Below, one piece after another: positions 6,095 through 13,263 of a stretch of 13,868 bases of DNA. Source of the DNA: Calditrichota bacterium (GTDB lineage Bacteria; Calditrichota; Calditrichia; RBG-13-44-9; J075); assembly GCA_024275555.1 (NCBI GenBank), contig JAJRYW010000117.1, positions 1 through 13,868 on the forward strand, in the 5' to 3' direction. Position numbers and translations under genes: made by a program. A model generated the notes under the pieces. It did no database searches and was not told where the DNA came from. It saw only the letters and a list, made by a program, of their open reading frames with translations. Position 1 is the first letter of the stretch; the number at the start of each line of letters is the position of its first letter.

Positions 6095-8899
6095 ATGCCC
6101 CGAATTCTGCTGCTGTTGTGGATTGGTTTATGGCTCCAGTTCCCGGCGCTGGGCCAGGAGAAAAAGCCGCTGGATCACGACGTCTACGACCTCTGGAACA
6201 AAGTTTATAAGAAGCAGATTTCCCCGGATGGGCAGTGGATATTCTACCGGGTCGGCCCGGAAAACCTGGATAAAGAGTTGCGTCTGCGGGGAAGCGACGG
6301 GACCGGCTTTGCCCGTTTCCCCAGGGGGAAAGAGGCCCTTTTCAGCGCGGATTCCCGCTATATTGTGTTTAAAATAGAAGCGCCCCAAGATTCTATTCGC
6401 GCCGCTAAAAAAGCCGGGAAGAAAAAAGACGACCTGCCCAAAGACTCCCTGGGAATTGCCCGATTGGGTACCAAGGTGCTCTTTAAGACCGCTCACCTGA
6501 AATCCTTCCAACTGCCCAAAAAGGCCGGCGCCTGGGCGGCTTATCTGCTGGATGAAAAATATCCGGCCGACAGCAGCGCTCAAAAAGAGAAACCGGGAAA
6601 GTCCCGCAAGAAAAAGTCGGACGGCTTTCCCCTGGTGCTGCGGGAGATGAACACCGGAGAAGAGCGCCGTTTTGAGCATGTTACCGAGTATACATTTTCG
6701 GAGAACGGGCAGTGGCTGGCCTATTGCGCCTCCAGCAAAGACAGCAGCGCCGACGGAATCTTTGCCGTCCTCGCCGAAACCGGGGAGACCATTCCGCTGT
6801 TAACCGGGCCGGGCGTCTACCAAAAACCGGTGTTCGATAAGGCCGGCAAACAGTTGGCCTTTCTCAGTAATACGGCCACGTACAAAGATTCCACCTCCGA
6901 GTTTTACCTCTATTACTGGGAAATCTCCGCTCCCCGGGCTGCGCTTTTAGCGAAGAGCGGAACCCCTGGTCTGGCAAAAGACTGGGTAGTGAGTGAACAT
7001 GCGAAACTCTATTTTTCCGAAAACGGGAAGCGGCTCTTCTTTGGCAGCGCTCCTCGCCCGGAACCAGAGCCCGGGGAAGAAGAATTGGAAGACGAGAAGG
7101 TGGTAGTGGATATCTGGAACTGGAAAGACCCCTACTTGCAGCCGATGCAAAAGAAACGCCTGGAAAAGGAAAAAAAACGCAGCTACCTGGCTATGATCGA
7201 TCTGAAAAAGAAACGTCTCTACCAGTTGGGATATCCGGATTTGCCGGATGTGACCGCAGCAGACAAAGGCAACGCCGACCTGGCCCTGGGGCTCTCCGAC
7301 CTGCCTTATCGCCAATTAATTTCCTGGGATTACCCCCCTTATTACGATGTCTATCTGCTCAACCTGAAAAAATACTCCCGGCAAAAGGTGGTTGAAAAAC
7401 TTCAGTACAAAGCCCGGATTTCCCCCCTGGGAAATTACCTGTATTGGTGGGACCGGGCTCAGCAGGCCTGGCTGGTTTATTCGGCTAAAACCGGGCAGAC
7501 GGTCAACGTCAGCGCGGATATTCCCACGCCGCTGCAGAATGAGGATCACGATTGGCCGTTTAAGCCGGACCCCTATGGCGCGGCCGGCTGGACACAGGGC
7601 GACCGGCTGCTGCTGATCTACGACCGTCATGATATCTGGGCGGTTGATCCGGCCGGAAAGCAGCCGGCCTGGTGTCTCACCGACAGCGCAGGGCGGAAAG
7701 AGAATTTGCGCCTGCGTTATATCCACCTGGACCCGGAGCATCCCGGCATTCCCGAAGACCGGCCCCTGCTGCTCTCCGCTTTTCATTACCAAAACAAGCA
7801 GGCCGGATTTTACCGGGATGCCGTCGATCCGGAAGTGCGGCCGGAACACCTGCTGTTGGACGCCCATCGTTATTCCCGGCCGAAAAAAGCGCGCTTTGCG
7901 GATCGTCTGTTCTTCTCGCGGGAAAGTTTTCAGGAGTTCCCGGATTTGTGGGTCAGCAGCCTGCGCGTCTCGGATATGAAAAAGCTCACCGACATCAACC
8001 CCCAGCAAAAGGATTACCTGTGGGGCAGTGCGGAGTTGCTGGAGTTTACCTCGCTGGACGGCCAGCCGCTGCAAGGGATTCTCTACAAACCGGAAAATTT
8101 CGATCCCACCCAAAAATACCCGCTGATGGTCTATTTTTATGAAAGAAATTCGGATCACCTTTACCGGCATTGGGCGCCGGCGCCACACCGAAGTATCATC
8201 AATTTTACTTTTTACGTCAGCCGGGGCTACCTGGTGTTTGTGCCGGATATCCCCTACAAAATCGGTTATCCCGGGCAAAGCGCCTTTAATGCGGTCATGC
8301 CGGGGGTAACGCACTTGCTCGACCAGGGTTTTGTCGACCGGGAGCAGATCGGGGTGCAGGGGCATAGTTGGGGCGGCTACCAGATCGCCTACCTGGTAAC
8401 GTGCACCAACCTGTTCCGGGCCGCCGAGGCCGGTGCGCCGGTTTCCAATATGTTTTCCGCCTACGGAGGCATCCGCTGGCGCAGCGGGATGAGCCGCATG
8501 TTCCAGTATGAGCGCACCCAAAGCCGCATCGGGGGTTCGATTTGGGAATACCCGCTGCGCTACCTCGAAAACTCCCCCATTTTTTGGGTGGATAAAATCG
8601 AGACGCCGCTGTTGATTCTGCACAATGATCACGACGGGGCGGTGCCGTGGTACCAGGGCATCGAATTGTTTGCCGCTTTGCGCCGCCTGGGAAAACCGGC
8701 CTGGCTGATCAATTACAACGATGAACCCCATTGGCCGGTCAAATTCCAGAATAAAAAGGATTGGGCGATGCGCCTGCAAACCTATTTCGATCATTTCCTG
8801 AAGGACGCCCCGGCCCCGGTGTGGATGGAGGAGGGCGTCCCGGCAATTAAAAAGGGAAAAACGCTGGGACTGGAACCGGCGGGCACGTCAACCGATTAA
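6095..8899 (+). CDS. Secreted S9 family (prolyl oligopeptidase-type) serine peptidase
   Basis: A peptidase of about 934 residues with a signal peptide ('ILLLLWIGLWLQFPALG', cleaved before or near QEKKP). A long beta-propeller region is followed by a C-terminal alpha/beta-hydrolase domain. The triad is visible: Ser758 in 'GVQGHSWGGYQ', Asp847 in 'HNDHDGAVPW' and His879 in 'NDEPHWP'. The propeller has lysine-rich linkers and the segment 'VVVDIWNWKDPYLQPMQKKR' (near 335-355), typical of the roughly 900-residue group I associate with Bacteroidota. It likely cleaves short peptides outside the cytoplasm. Three ATGs lie in frame at 6080, 6086 and 6095. I chose 6095 because GGAG at 6082-6085 sits 9 bases upstream, whereas 6080 has no Shine-Dalgarno. 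The HIT gene follows after 24 bases. Confidence 0.93.
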   Translation: MPRILLLLWIGLWLQFPALGQEKKPLDHDVYDLWNKVYKKQISPDGQWIFYRVGPENLDKELRLRGSDGTGFARFPRGKEALFSADSRYIVFKIEAPQDSIRAAKKAGKKKDDLPKDSLGIARLGTKVLFKTAHLKSFQLPKKAGAWAAYLLDEKYPADSSAQKEKPGKSRKKKSDGFPLVLREMNTGEERRFEHVTEYTFSENGQWLAYCASSKDSSADGIFAVLAETGETIPLLTGPGVYQKPVFDKAGKQLAFLSNTATYKDSTSEFYLYYWEISAPRAALLAKSGTPGLAKDWVVSEHAKLYFSENGKRLFFGSAPRPEPEPGEEELEDEKVVVDIWNWKDPYLQPMQKKRLEKEKKRSYLAMIDLKKKRLYQLGYPDLPDVTAADKGNADLALGLSDLPYRQLISWDYPPYYDVYLLNLKKYSRQKVVEKLQYKARISPLGNYLYWWDRAQQAWLVYSAKTGQTVNVSADIPTPLQNEDHDWPFKPDPYGAAGWTQGDRLLLIYDRHDIWAVDPAGKQPAWCLTDSAGRKENLRLRYIHLDPEHPGIPEDRPLLLSAFHYQNKQAGFYRDAVDPEVRPEHLLLDAHRYSRPKKARFADRLFFSRESFQEFPDLWVSSLRVSDMKKLTDINPQQKDYLWGSAELLEFTSLDGQPLQGILYKPENFDPTQKYPLMVYFYERNSDHLYRHWAPAPHRSIINFTFYVSRGYLVFVPDIPYKIGYPGQSAFNAVMPGVTHLLDQGFVDREQIGVQGHSWGGYQIAYLVTCTNLFRAAEAGAPVSNMFSAYGGIRWRSGMSRMFQYERTQSRIGGSIWEYPLRYLENSPIFWVDKIETPLLILHNDHDGAVPWYQGIELFAALRRLGKPAWLINYNDEPHWPVKFQNKKDWAMRLQTYFDHFLKDAPAPVWMEEGVPAIKKGKTLGLEPAGTSTD

Positions 8900-8923
8900 A
8901 TCGATAAACAAAGGAGAGGCGAG

Positions 8924-9277
8924 ATGGCCGACGAGAGCATTTTCAGCAAGATCATCCGCAAAGAAATTCCGGCGGAGATTGTCTACCAGGACGACCTGGT
9001 CACGGCGTTCCGGGATATTCATCCCCTGGCGCCCACCCACATTCTGATTGTGCCCAACAAAGAAATCGCTACGGTAAACGATACAACCGAGGCGGATGAG
9101 GCCGCGCTGGGGCGTATGTTTACCGTTGCCGCTAAGATTGCCCGCCAGGAAGGCGTCGCGGAATCCGGCTACCGTCTGATTGTCAATTGCGGGAAGCACG
9201 GCGGGCAGGAAGTGATGCACATCCACATGCACCTGTTAGGCGGCAAGGCACTGGGGCCGATGCTCTCCCGGAAATAA
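8924..9277 (+). CDS. hinT: HIT family protein, HinT-like purine nucleoside phosphoramidase
   Basis: A 117-residue cytoplasmic protein of the histidine-triad superfamily, HinT branch, which hydrolyses AMP-amine phosphoramidates and acyl-adenylates. It is full length, with 'SIFSKIIRKEIPAEIVYQDD' at the N-terminus, 'AFRDIHPLAPTHILIVPN' (29-45), 'NCGKHGGQEVMH' (88-99) and the triad 'HIHMHLLGG' (99-107). The middle His101 is the expected nucleophile. The ATG has a strong AAGGAGAGG at 8911-8919. It lies 24 bases after the S9 peptidase stop, so it is probably read through from that gene. The link is likely only positional, because one product is secreted and the other cytoplasmic. Confidence 0.96.
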   Translation: MADESIFSKIIRKEIPAEIVYQDDLVTAFRDIHPLAPTHILIVPNKEIATVNDTTEADEAALGRMFTVAAKIARQEGVAESGYRLIVNCGKHGGQEVMHIHMHLLGGKALGPMLSRK

Positions 9278-9281
9278 CAGA

Positions 9282-9305
9282 GCGCACCTCGATCTCCAGG
9301 TGGGC
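9282..9305 (+). terminator. Weak hairpin after hinT, possible terminator
   Basis: GCGCACCT (9282-9289) pairs with AGGTGGGC (9298-9305) with one G-G mismatch and an 8-base loop. Only a short, impure T stretch follows (GTCGTTT), so termination would be weak. Confidence 0.3.
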
Positions 9306-9432
9306 GTCGTTTAAAATTTGCCGCCAAGTGGCCAGGGCCGTGAAGAAGTAAAGTTTTCTAATGAAGTGATGACAGATTTATTAGACCTTATTACCTTTTA
9401 AAGAGCTGTAATTATTAACTTTAAAAAACCAC

Positions 9433-9559
9433 TGTCATTTCGAACTCCAGGGACGGAGAGAGAAATCTGTGTGTATTCGATATTAAATTTGCTGAAATAA
9501 TCGTAAATAGAAATAAAGTTTTGAGTGTTAACAGATTTCTCTCTTCGTTCGAAATGACA
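9433..9559. repeat. 127-bp inverted-repeat element (MITE- or REP-like)
   Basis: The left arm (9433-9470) and the reverse complement of the right arm (9531-9559) both start TGTCATTTCGAAC and end GAGAGAAATCTGT. The left arm has nine extra bases between these blocks. The AT-rich 60-base middle has no open frame. From memory, ends like TGTCATTTCGAACGAAG...GAGAAATCT are common in intergenic DNA of several bacterial groups. The rest of the 9278-9624 gap shows only the weak hairpin after hinT. Confidence 0.85.
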
Positions 9560-9624
9560 TAAGTTCTGTAAACATATGAACTTAATTTGTTATAAGTTTT
9601 ATTACCAAAGGAAGTGGGTTGTTT

Positions 9625-10380
9625 ATGAAAACATTTTTAGTTGCCGTTTTTTTAGTGCTGGTGATTGCAGCGGGCGGATATTGGCTATTTACCTCGCAGG
9701 TAAATTACCTGCCGGAGTGGTACACCGAGGGAGAGTCTCAAAACGAAGCGTCGCCCCCGCCGGCGTCGCCGGATATTGAACAGCCCTCGCCGTCGCCGGC
9801 AACTCCGCCGCAAGAGCCGGCCCCGGTAGTCGCGCCAAAACAGAACTCGGCCCCGGCAGCAAAGCTAACCACACCCGCTCCTGCGCCGGCCCGGGATATC
9901 GAGGATGTTCATACTCAACTGAAACAAGGGGATGAGGTGTCGCTCTCCCCGGCCGAACTGAACACCATGATTCAGCAAGCAGTCAGCTCCCACCCGGAAC
10001 TGCAAGGGGAATATATCCGGGCAATTCACACCGAGATTGAAGGGGATCGGCTCCGCATTGAATCGGTTGTCGCCATCGAGGAGATTCCCTGGGAGCAACT
10101 GCCCTCCTCGGTGCGGGCCATGCGCGGGCTGATCAGCGCATTCAGCAAAAATGATCAATCCGAACTCTACCTGGCCGTGGAAGGCAAACCGCTGGTGCGG
10201 GACAATCGTCTCTTTTTTGACCAGCAGGCCAAGCTGATCATCGGGAAAATCTCTTACCCGCTGAGCAGCCTGGCGGAAAATTTTCCCCTGGGAAAACGCC
10301 TGCTGGAAGGGATTCGCATCAGCGATTACCCGGTCTCCGAAGTGCAGATTCGAGACGGGCGGCTGATCCTGCGCCGGTAG
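9625..10380 (+). CDS. Membrane-anchored Pro-rich protein of unknown function
   Basis: I do not recognise this family with confidence. The 251-residue protein has an N-terminal membrane anchor (about 4-22). A linker very rich in Pro, Ala and Ser (about 42-90) follows, and then a C-terminal domain of about 155 residues. That domain runs from 'SLSPAELNTMIQQAV' through alternating strands such as 'GDRLRIESVV' and 'KLIIGKISYPLSSL' to a basic C-terminus 'RDGRLILRR'. The order (helix that could sit on lipid, repeated strands, 'G-K-I-x-YP') recalls YpmS/DUF2140-like periplasmic domains, which is a weak guess. The linker would carry the domain away from the membrane. ATG 9625 is preferred; an in-frame TTG at 9619 lies closer to AAAGGA (9607-9612) and is possible. 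It stands alone, with an inverted-repeat element upstream and ndh downstream. Confidence 0.75.
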   Translation: MKTFLVAVFLVLVIAAGGYWLFTSQVNYLPEWYTEGESQNEASPPPASPDIEQPSPSPATPPQEPAPVVAPKQNSAPAAKLTTPAPAPARDIEDVHTQLKQGDEVSLSPAELNTMIQQAVSSHPELQGEYIRAIHTEIEGDRLRIESVVAIEEIPWEQLPSSVRAMRGLISAFSKNDQSELYLAVEGKPLVRDNRLFFDQQAKLIIGKISYPLSSLAENFPLGKRLLEGIRISDYPVSEVQIRDGRLILRR

Positions 10381-10434
10381 CACTCCTCAAAATCTGTCCG
10401 GGCAACTATTTCCACAAACATCAGTAACACAACA

Positions 10435-10450
10435 TGTGATACATGACACA
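10435..10450. promoter_or_regulatory. CRP/FNR-superfamily-like site upstream of ndh
   Basis: TGTGATACATGACACA matches the CRP pattern TGTGA-N6-TCACA at nine of ten fixed positions. It lies 118 bases before the ndh start, in a 188-base gap. No CRP gene is in the window and no good -10/-35 pair was found next to it, so this is a lead only. Confidence 0.3.
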
Positions 10451-10568
10451 AAATTGACTGGTGGGAAGGGAAATATGTCTGCTGCTATCTTATCAAACAA
10501 CCTGTTTACCCCTGCTCCGGTCGAGCGGGGGAACCGGATTCTCATAGATCGAGGTGTGGAGGAATATT

Positions 10569-11888
10569 ATGAACGCCATCACCAGTCAAATAGATTCTTC
10601 GGAACGTCCGCGGGTGGTCGTCATAGGCGGCGGATTCGGCGGACTTCATGCGGCCCGCCAATTGGGAAACCGGCCGGTAAACGTCACCCTGATCGACCGG
10701 CGCAATTTTCATCTCTTCCAGCCGCTTTTGTACCAGGTTGCCACCGGGGGGCTTTCCCCGGGGGATATTGCTTCCCCGTTGCGGGCAGTGCTGCACAGAT
10801 TCGGTAATATCAACGTGGTACAGGCGACCGTTACCGGTTTTGATCCGGCCCGGCAGGTTGTAAAGACGGATAAGCGGGATTTCCCCTACGATTACCTGGT
10901 TGTCGCAGTCGGAGCGGAAAACAGTTATTTTGGAAACGAGCAATGGGGCGCTGCTGCCCCGGCGCTGAAATCCGTTGAAGACGCCCTGGCGATCCGCCAG
11001 CGGATATTCAGCGCCTTTGAGCAAGCCGAACTATGCGATGACCCGCAAAAAAGGAAGGTGCTGCAAACCTTTGTGGTTATCGGCGGCGGGCCCACCGGGG
11101 TGGAATTGGCCGGCGCCTTGACCGAATTAGTGCGGGAAACGTTGGCAGATGATTTCCGGTCGATTGATCCCCGTGAATCGCGAATTGTGCTCCTGGAAGG
11201 GGGAGCGCGGTTGCTGCCCTCTTTCCCGGAATCGCTCTCCGAAAAAGCGACCCGGCGGCTGCACAAAATGGGAGTGGAAATTCTTACCCGCGCCCTGGTC
11301 GTTAATATACACGGTTCGGTTGTGAGATTCCGTCGCGCCGGGCAGGAAAGCAGTTTGGAAGCCGCTGCCGTGCTTTGGACCGCCGGGGTTAAAGCTTCTC
11401 CCTTAGCTGAATTGCTGGCCTCCGCTGCCGGCGCTCGAACCGATAAATCCGGCCGGGTAATTGTAGGCCCCGACCTGACCCTGCCCGGTTTTCCCAATAT
11501 TTACCTGGTCGGCGACATGGCACATTTCTCACATGGCTTGCCGGAACCCCTGCCGGGTGTGGCGCCGGTCGCCATGCAACAGGGGCGCTATGCCGCCCGG
11601 GCAATTTTAAGGCGGCTTAAAGGCAAATCCGTTTCTCCTTTCCGATACGTTTACAAAGGCAACTTAGCGGTCATCGGCCGCAACCACGCTATCGCCGATT
11701 TTGGCGGTGTGCGCCTGTCCGGATTTCCGGCCTGGATACTGTGGGTGTTGGTGCACATCGCCTACCTGGTCGAGTTTGACAACCGGATGCTGGTGATGTT
11801 CCAATGGGCCTGGAATTACCTGACCCGGAAACGTGGAGCGCGGCTGATAATCGGCGTTGACCCCAAAAACAGCACCGACCCGCATTAA
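10569..11888 (+). CDS. ndh: Type II NADH:quinone oxidoreductase (NDH-2)
   Basis: A 439-residue flavoprotein that passes electrons from NADH to quinone at the inner face of the membrane without pumping protons. The FAD dinucleotide motif is 'VVVIGGGFGGLHAA' (16-29). The NADH motif is 'VVIGGGPTGVELAG' (169-182). 'YLVGDMA' (312-318) is the second flavin contact, and 'PVAMQQG' (333-339) is the quinone-site helix related to A-Q-x-A-x-Q. A hydrophobic, amphipathic C-terminus ('PAWILWVLVHIAYLVEF', then 'MFQWAWNYL') provides membrane attachment. 'RRNFHLFQPLLYQVATGGL' is also typical of NDH-2. The length is normal. ATG 10569 has GGAGG at 10558-10562 with a 6-base spacer; the in-frame GTG at 10554 would place that site inside the gene. 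It appears monocistronic, with a hairpin and T-run downstream. Confidence 0.95.
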   Translation: MNAITSQIDSSERPRVVVIGGGFGGLHAARQLGNRPVNVTLIDRRNFHLFQPLLYQVATGGLSPGDIASPLRAVLHRFGNINVVQATVTGFDPARQVVKTDKRDFPYDYLVVAVGAENSYFGNEQWGAAAPALKSVEDALAIRQRIFSAFEQAELCDDPQKRKVLQTFVVIGGGPTGVELAGALTELVRETLADDFRSIDPRESRIVLLEGGARLLPSFPESLSEKATRRLHKMGVEILTRALVVNIHGSVVRFRRAGQESSLEAAAVLWTAGVKASPLAELLASAAGARTDKSGRVIVGPDLTLPGFPNIYLVGDMAHFSHGLPEPLPGVAPVAMQQGRYAARAILRRLKGKSVSPFRYVYKGNLAVIGRNHAIADFGGVRLSGFPAWILWVLVHIAYLVEFDNRMLVMFQWAWNYLTRKRGARLIIGVDPKNSTDPH

Positions 11889-11937
11889 GAGAACCAAGCC
11901 CGCTCCGTTTGGTGGAAATGGGGAGACAACCGGGAAA

Positions 11938-11974
11938 GCCCGTTCCGGAATTTGTTGCGGGCACTCTTTTTTTT
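11938..11974 (+). terminator. Probable rho-independent terminator after ndh
   Basis: GCCCG (11938-11942) pairs with CGGGC (11958-11962) around a 15-base loop that itself contains the palindrome TTCCGGAA. A run of eight T residues follows (11967-11974). The stem is short, but position and T-run fit. Confidence 0.55.
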
Positions 11975-12043
11975 ACCGCCGCGGCGCAGCAGGCCGGCCG
12001 CCGCCGAGAGCGCTTCAAACGGGCGTCTCTCAATGAAAGGTAT

Positions 12044-12057
12044 CTAACTACACAGGT
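12044..12057 (+). repeat. Outermost copy of the GTAACTAYTCAGGT terminal motif
   Basis: CTAACTACACAGGT matches the consensus at 12 of 14 positions. It is the first of three copies in this orientation (12044, 12087, 12177), followed by three in the reverse orientation (12329, 12394, 13160). Between 11975 and 12044 I see nothing beyond GC-rich sequence. Confidence 0.6.
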
Positions 12058-12086
12058 TATCTGGTAGACTGCTCTTTAAAAGAATC

Positions 12087-12407
12087 GTAACTATTCAGCC
12101 CACCAAACATGCGAAAAAGACACGAAAAGGATAATTTTACGACTAAAGTGTTTTTAATAAAATATGAATAACAACGGTAACTACTCAGGTCGGTTTGTTC
12201 ATAGCCTAAGCGGCTGTATATATGACAGTTGAATCCCCCTCACCCCTTCCCCTCTCCCCCGGGGAGAGGGGCGACCGAAGCGCAAGCGAAGGACGGGGTG
12301 AGGGGAATTATACGCCATTGGCAATAACATCTGAGTAGTTACTAAATTTTATTTCCCAATCCGGTTCATCATGTGAATCCTGTCAAAAAAGAGACCTGAA
12401 TAGTTAC
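12087..12407. repeat. Outer inverted-repeat element, 321 bp
   Basis: GTAACTATTCAG at 12087-12098 is matched exactly by its reverse complement CTGAATAGTTAC at 12396-12407. The interior holds a second element with nearly the same ends (12177-12342). The flanking parts (12101-12176 and 12343-12393) are AT-rich without open frames. There is no transposase, so this looks like a non-autonomous element. Confidence 0.75.
12177..12342. repeat. Inner MITE-like element, 166 bp, with a strong internal hairpin
   Basis: The ends are GTAACTACTCAGGT (12177-12190) and the reverse complement of GTAACTACTCAGAT (12329-12342), matching at 13 of 14 bases. Inside, CCCCTCACCCC (12236-12246) pairs with GGGGTGAGGGG (12295-12305), and CCCCTCTCCCC (12249-12259) pairs with GGGGAGAGGGG (12261-12271). 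A diverged copy lies at 13033-13173. No target duplication is evident. Confidence 0.85.
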
Positions 12408-12435
12408 AAAGAATCTAAGCTTTTTCCGAGACTGC

Positions 12436-12626
12436 GCTCGCAAAAAGAGGCTTCTCCGAAGCCGTTGATTTACGATTTACGAATAGCGATTTACGCTTTG
12501 AAATTCAATCGTCATTCGGAAATCGTAAATCATTTTTTAAATCGACAAAAAATTGTCGATGTACGCGCCCTAAGCGCCTACGCTTCTTCCGAGACTTTGT
12601 TCAGAAGAAGCAGCTCCGTCGGAGCA
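12436..12626. repeat. Cluster of short perfect hairpins and GATTTACG repeats
   Basis: There is no gene here. Hairpins: GGCTTC-TCC-GAAGCC (12449-12463); ATCGACAA-AAAA-TTGTCGAT (12541-12560); GCTTCTTC (12582-12589) with GAAGAAGC (12604-12611); GCTCCG-T-CGGAGC (12613-12625). GATTTACG occurs three times within 12467-12497 and is answered by CGTAAATC ending near 12530. Confidence 0.75.
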
Positions 12627-12649
12627 GTTGCATAGGGACTATTTCAAAC

Positions 12650-12694
12650 CCCACCCATACCCTCCCCTTGCTAAGGGGAGGGCTGGGGAGGGGT
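12650..12694. repeat. Inverted-repeat element CCCTCCCCTT/AAGGGGAGGG
   Basis: CCCTCCCCTT (12660-12669) and AAGGGGAGGG (12673-12682) form a perfect 10-bp stem with loop GCT. Outside it, CCCCACCC (from about 12650) faces CTGGGGAGGGGTT, extending the palindrome imperfectly. It resembles the other C-rich hairpin at 12236-12305 in style but not in sequence. Confidence 0.8.
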
Positions 12695-12745
12695 TACAAT
12701 GTCCGGATTCCATATCGCAATCCCGGATGGCCGAAAGTCGATTTA

Positions 12746-12807
12746 GGCGCTCTTAGCGCCCAAGTACTTTCGCACATGCCGGTGTAAAAGTAAGCTGTCT
12801 GCGACAG
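12746..12807. repeat. Two short hairpins
   Basis: GGCGCT-CTT-AGCGCC (12746-12760) and CTGTC-TGC-GACAG (12795-12807) are perfect stems of 6 and 5 bp. They have no associated T-run or gene. Confidence 0.6.
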
Positions 12808-12811
12808 AACA

Positions 12812-13006
12812 AATCGACAATCCCGGCAGGCCGGCTGTTGCAATTTCATTAGAAAACCGTTGAAACGGTTTCTATCTATCCGGATTTCTCATTAACACCG
12901 GGCTTCAAGCCCGGTGTTAATGAGAAAAAGCAGAATTTTTAGCCGTTTCAACGGCTTTCGAGCCATTTCCGAAAATTTGCAACAGTTTCCAGGCCGGGAG
13001 TCGATT
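12812..13006. repeat. 195-bp nested palindrome with a 21-bp perfect core
   Basis: The centre is base 12906. The core is 12885-12905 pairing with 12907-12927, 21 bp without mismatch and with a one-base loop (middle CGGGCTT-C-AAGCCCG). Outward, CCGTTGAAACGG (12857-12868) mirrors CCGTTTCAACGG (12943-12954). CTGTTGCAA (12835-12843) mirrors TTGCAACAG (12977-12985). TCCCGGC (12821-12827) mirrors GCCGGGA (12993-12999). AATCGAC (12812-12818) mirrors GTCGATT (13000-13006). No protein frame is present. Confidence 0.9.
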
Positions 13007-13032
13007 AAGACCCCGAAAGGGGCTTGGACAAA

Positions 13033-13173
13033 TCGGTTTGTTCACAGCCTAAGCAGTTGGATATATGACAGTTAAACTACCTCACCCCCTGAGGGAGAGA
13101 GGCGACCGAAGCGCAAGCGAAGGACGGGGTGAGGGGAATTATGTGTCATTGGCAATAACACCTGGGTGGTTAC
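13033..13173. repeat. Diverged second copy of the 12190-12342 element
   Basis: It shares TCGGTTTGTTCA at its left edge. It also shares a run of about 42 identical bases around 'GACCGAAGCGCAAGCGAAGG', then TTGGCAATAACA, and ends in the terminal motif ACCTGGGTGGTTAC (13160-13173). The inner C-rich hairpin is about 12 bases shorter than in copy 1. The left terminal motif is missing, so this copy is 5'-truncated or joined to other DNA. Confidence 0.85.
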
Positions 13174-13220
13174 AAATTTTTAAAAAAGACTTTTTTTTGC
13201 CCGGTATATTTGATAAACTC

Positions 13221-13245
13221 ATACTATATCAATTTAGTATAGTAT
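13221..13245. promoter_or_regulatory. Candidate Rrf2 autoregulatory operator
   Basis: ATACTATA (13221-13228) and TATAGTAT (13238-13245) are perfect 8-base arms around a 9-base spacer, 18 bases before the chosen start of the Rrf2 gene. A third half-site, TATAGTA, occurs at 13257-13263. A weak -35-like TTGATA (13210-13215) lies just upstream. The position fits autorepression, which is common in Rrf2 regulators. Confidence 0.5.
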
Positions 13246-13263
13246 TACTGGATGGGTATAGTA

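Noticed and set aside
7316..8794. Long open frame (492 codons) on the minus strand
   Set aside because: It lies fully opposite the S9 peptidase, whose frame has a signal peptide and complete triad. The antisense product has no recognisable domain and is a by-product of codon composition.
10475..10807. Possible small gene starting at ATG 10475 with GGGAAGGG upstream
   Set aside because: The frame runs without a stop into ndh and becomes basic low-quality sequence there. The first 35 codons look protein-like, but there is no independent end. A decayed or leader frame cannot be excluded.
13196..13212. Bacteroidota-type promoter (TATATTTG resembling TAnnTTTG) before the Rrf2 gene
   Set aside because: The -7-like word is present, but the nearest TTTG is only a few bases upstream instead of about 20.
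11975..13220. tRNA, rRNA or transposase remnants in the repeat island
   Set aside because: I looked for a cloverleaf with TTCRA-type T-arm, for rRNA-like sequence and for conserved transposase frames, and saw none; only palindromes and short repeats are present.
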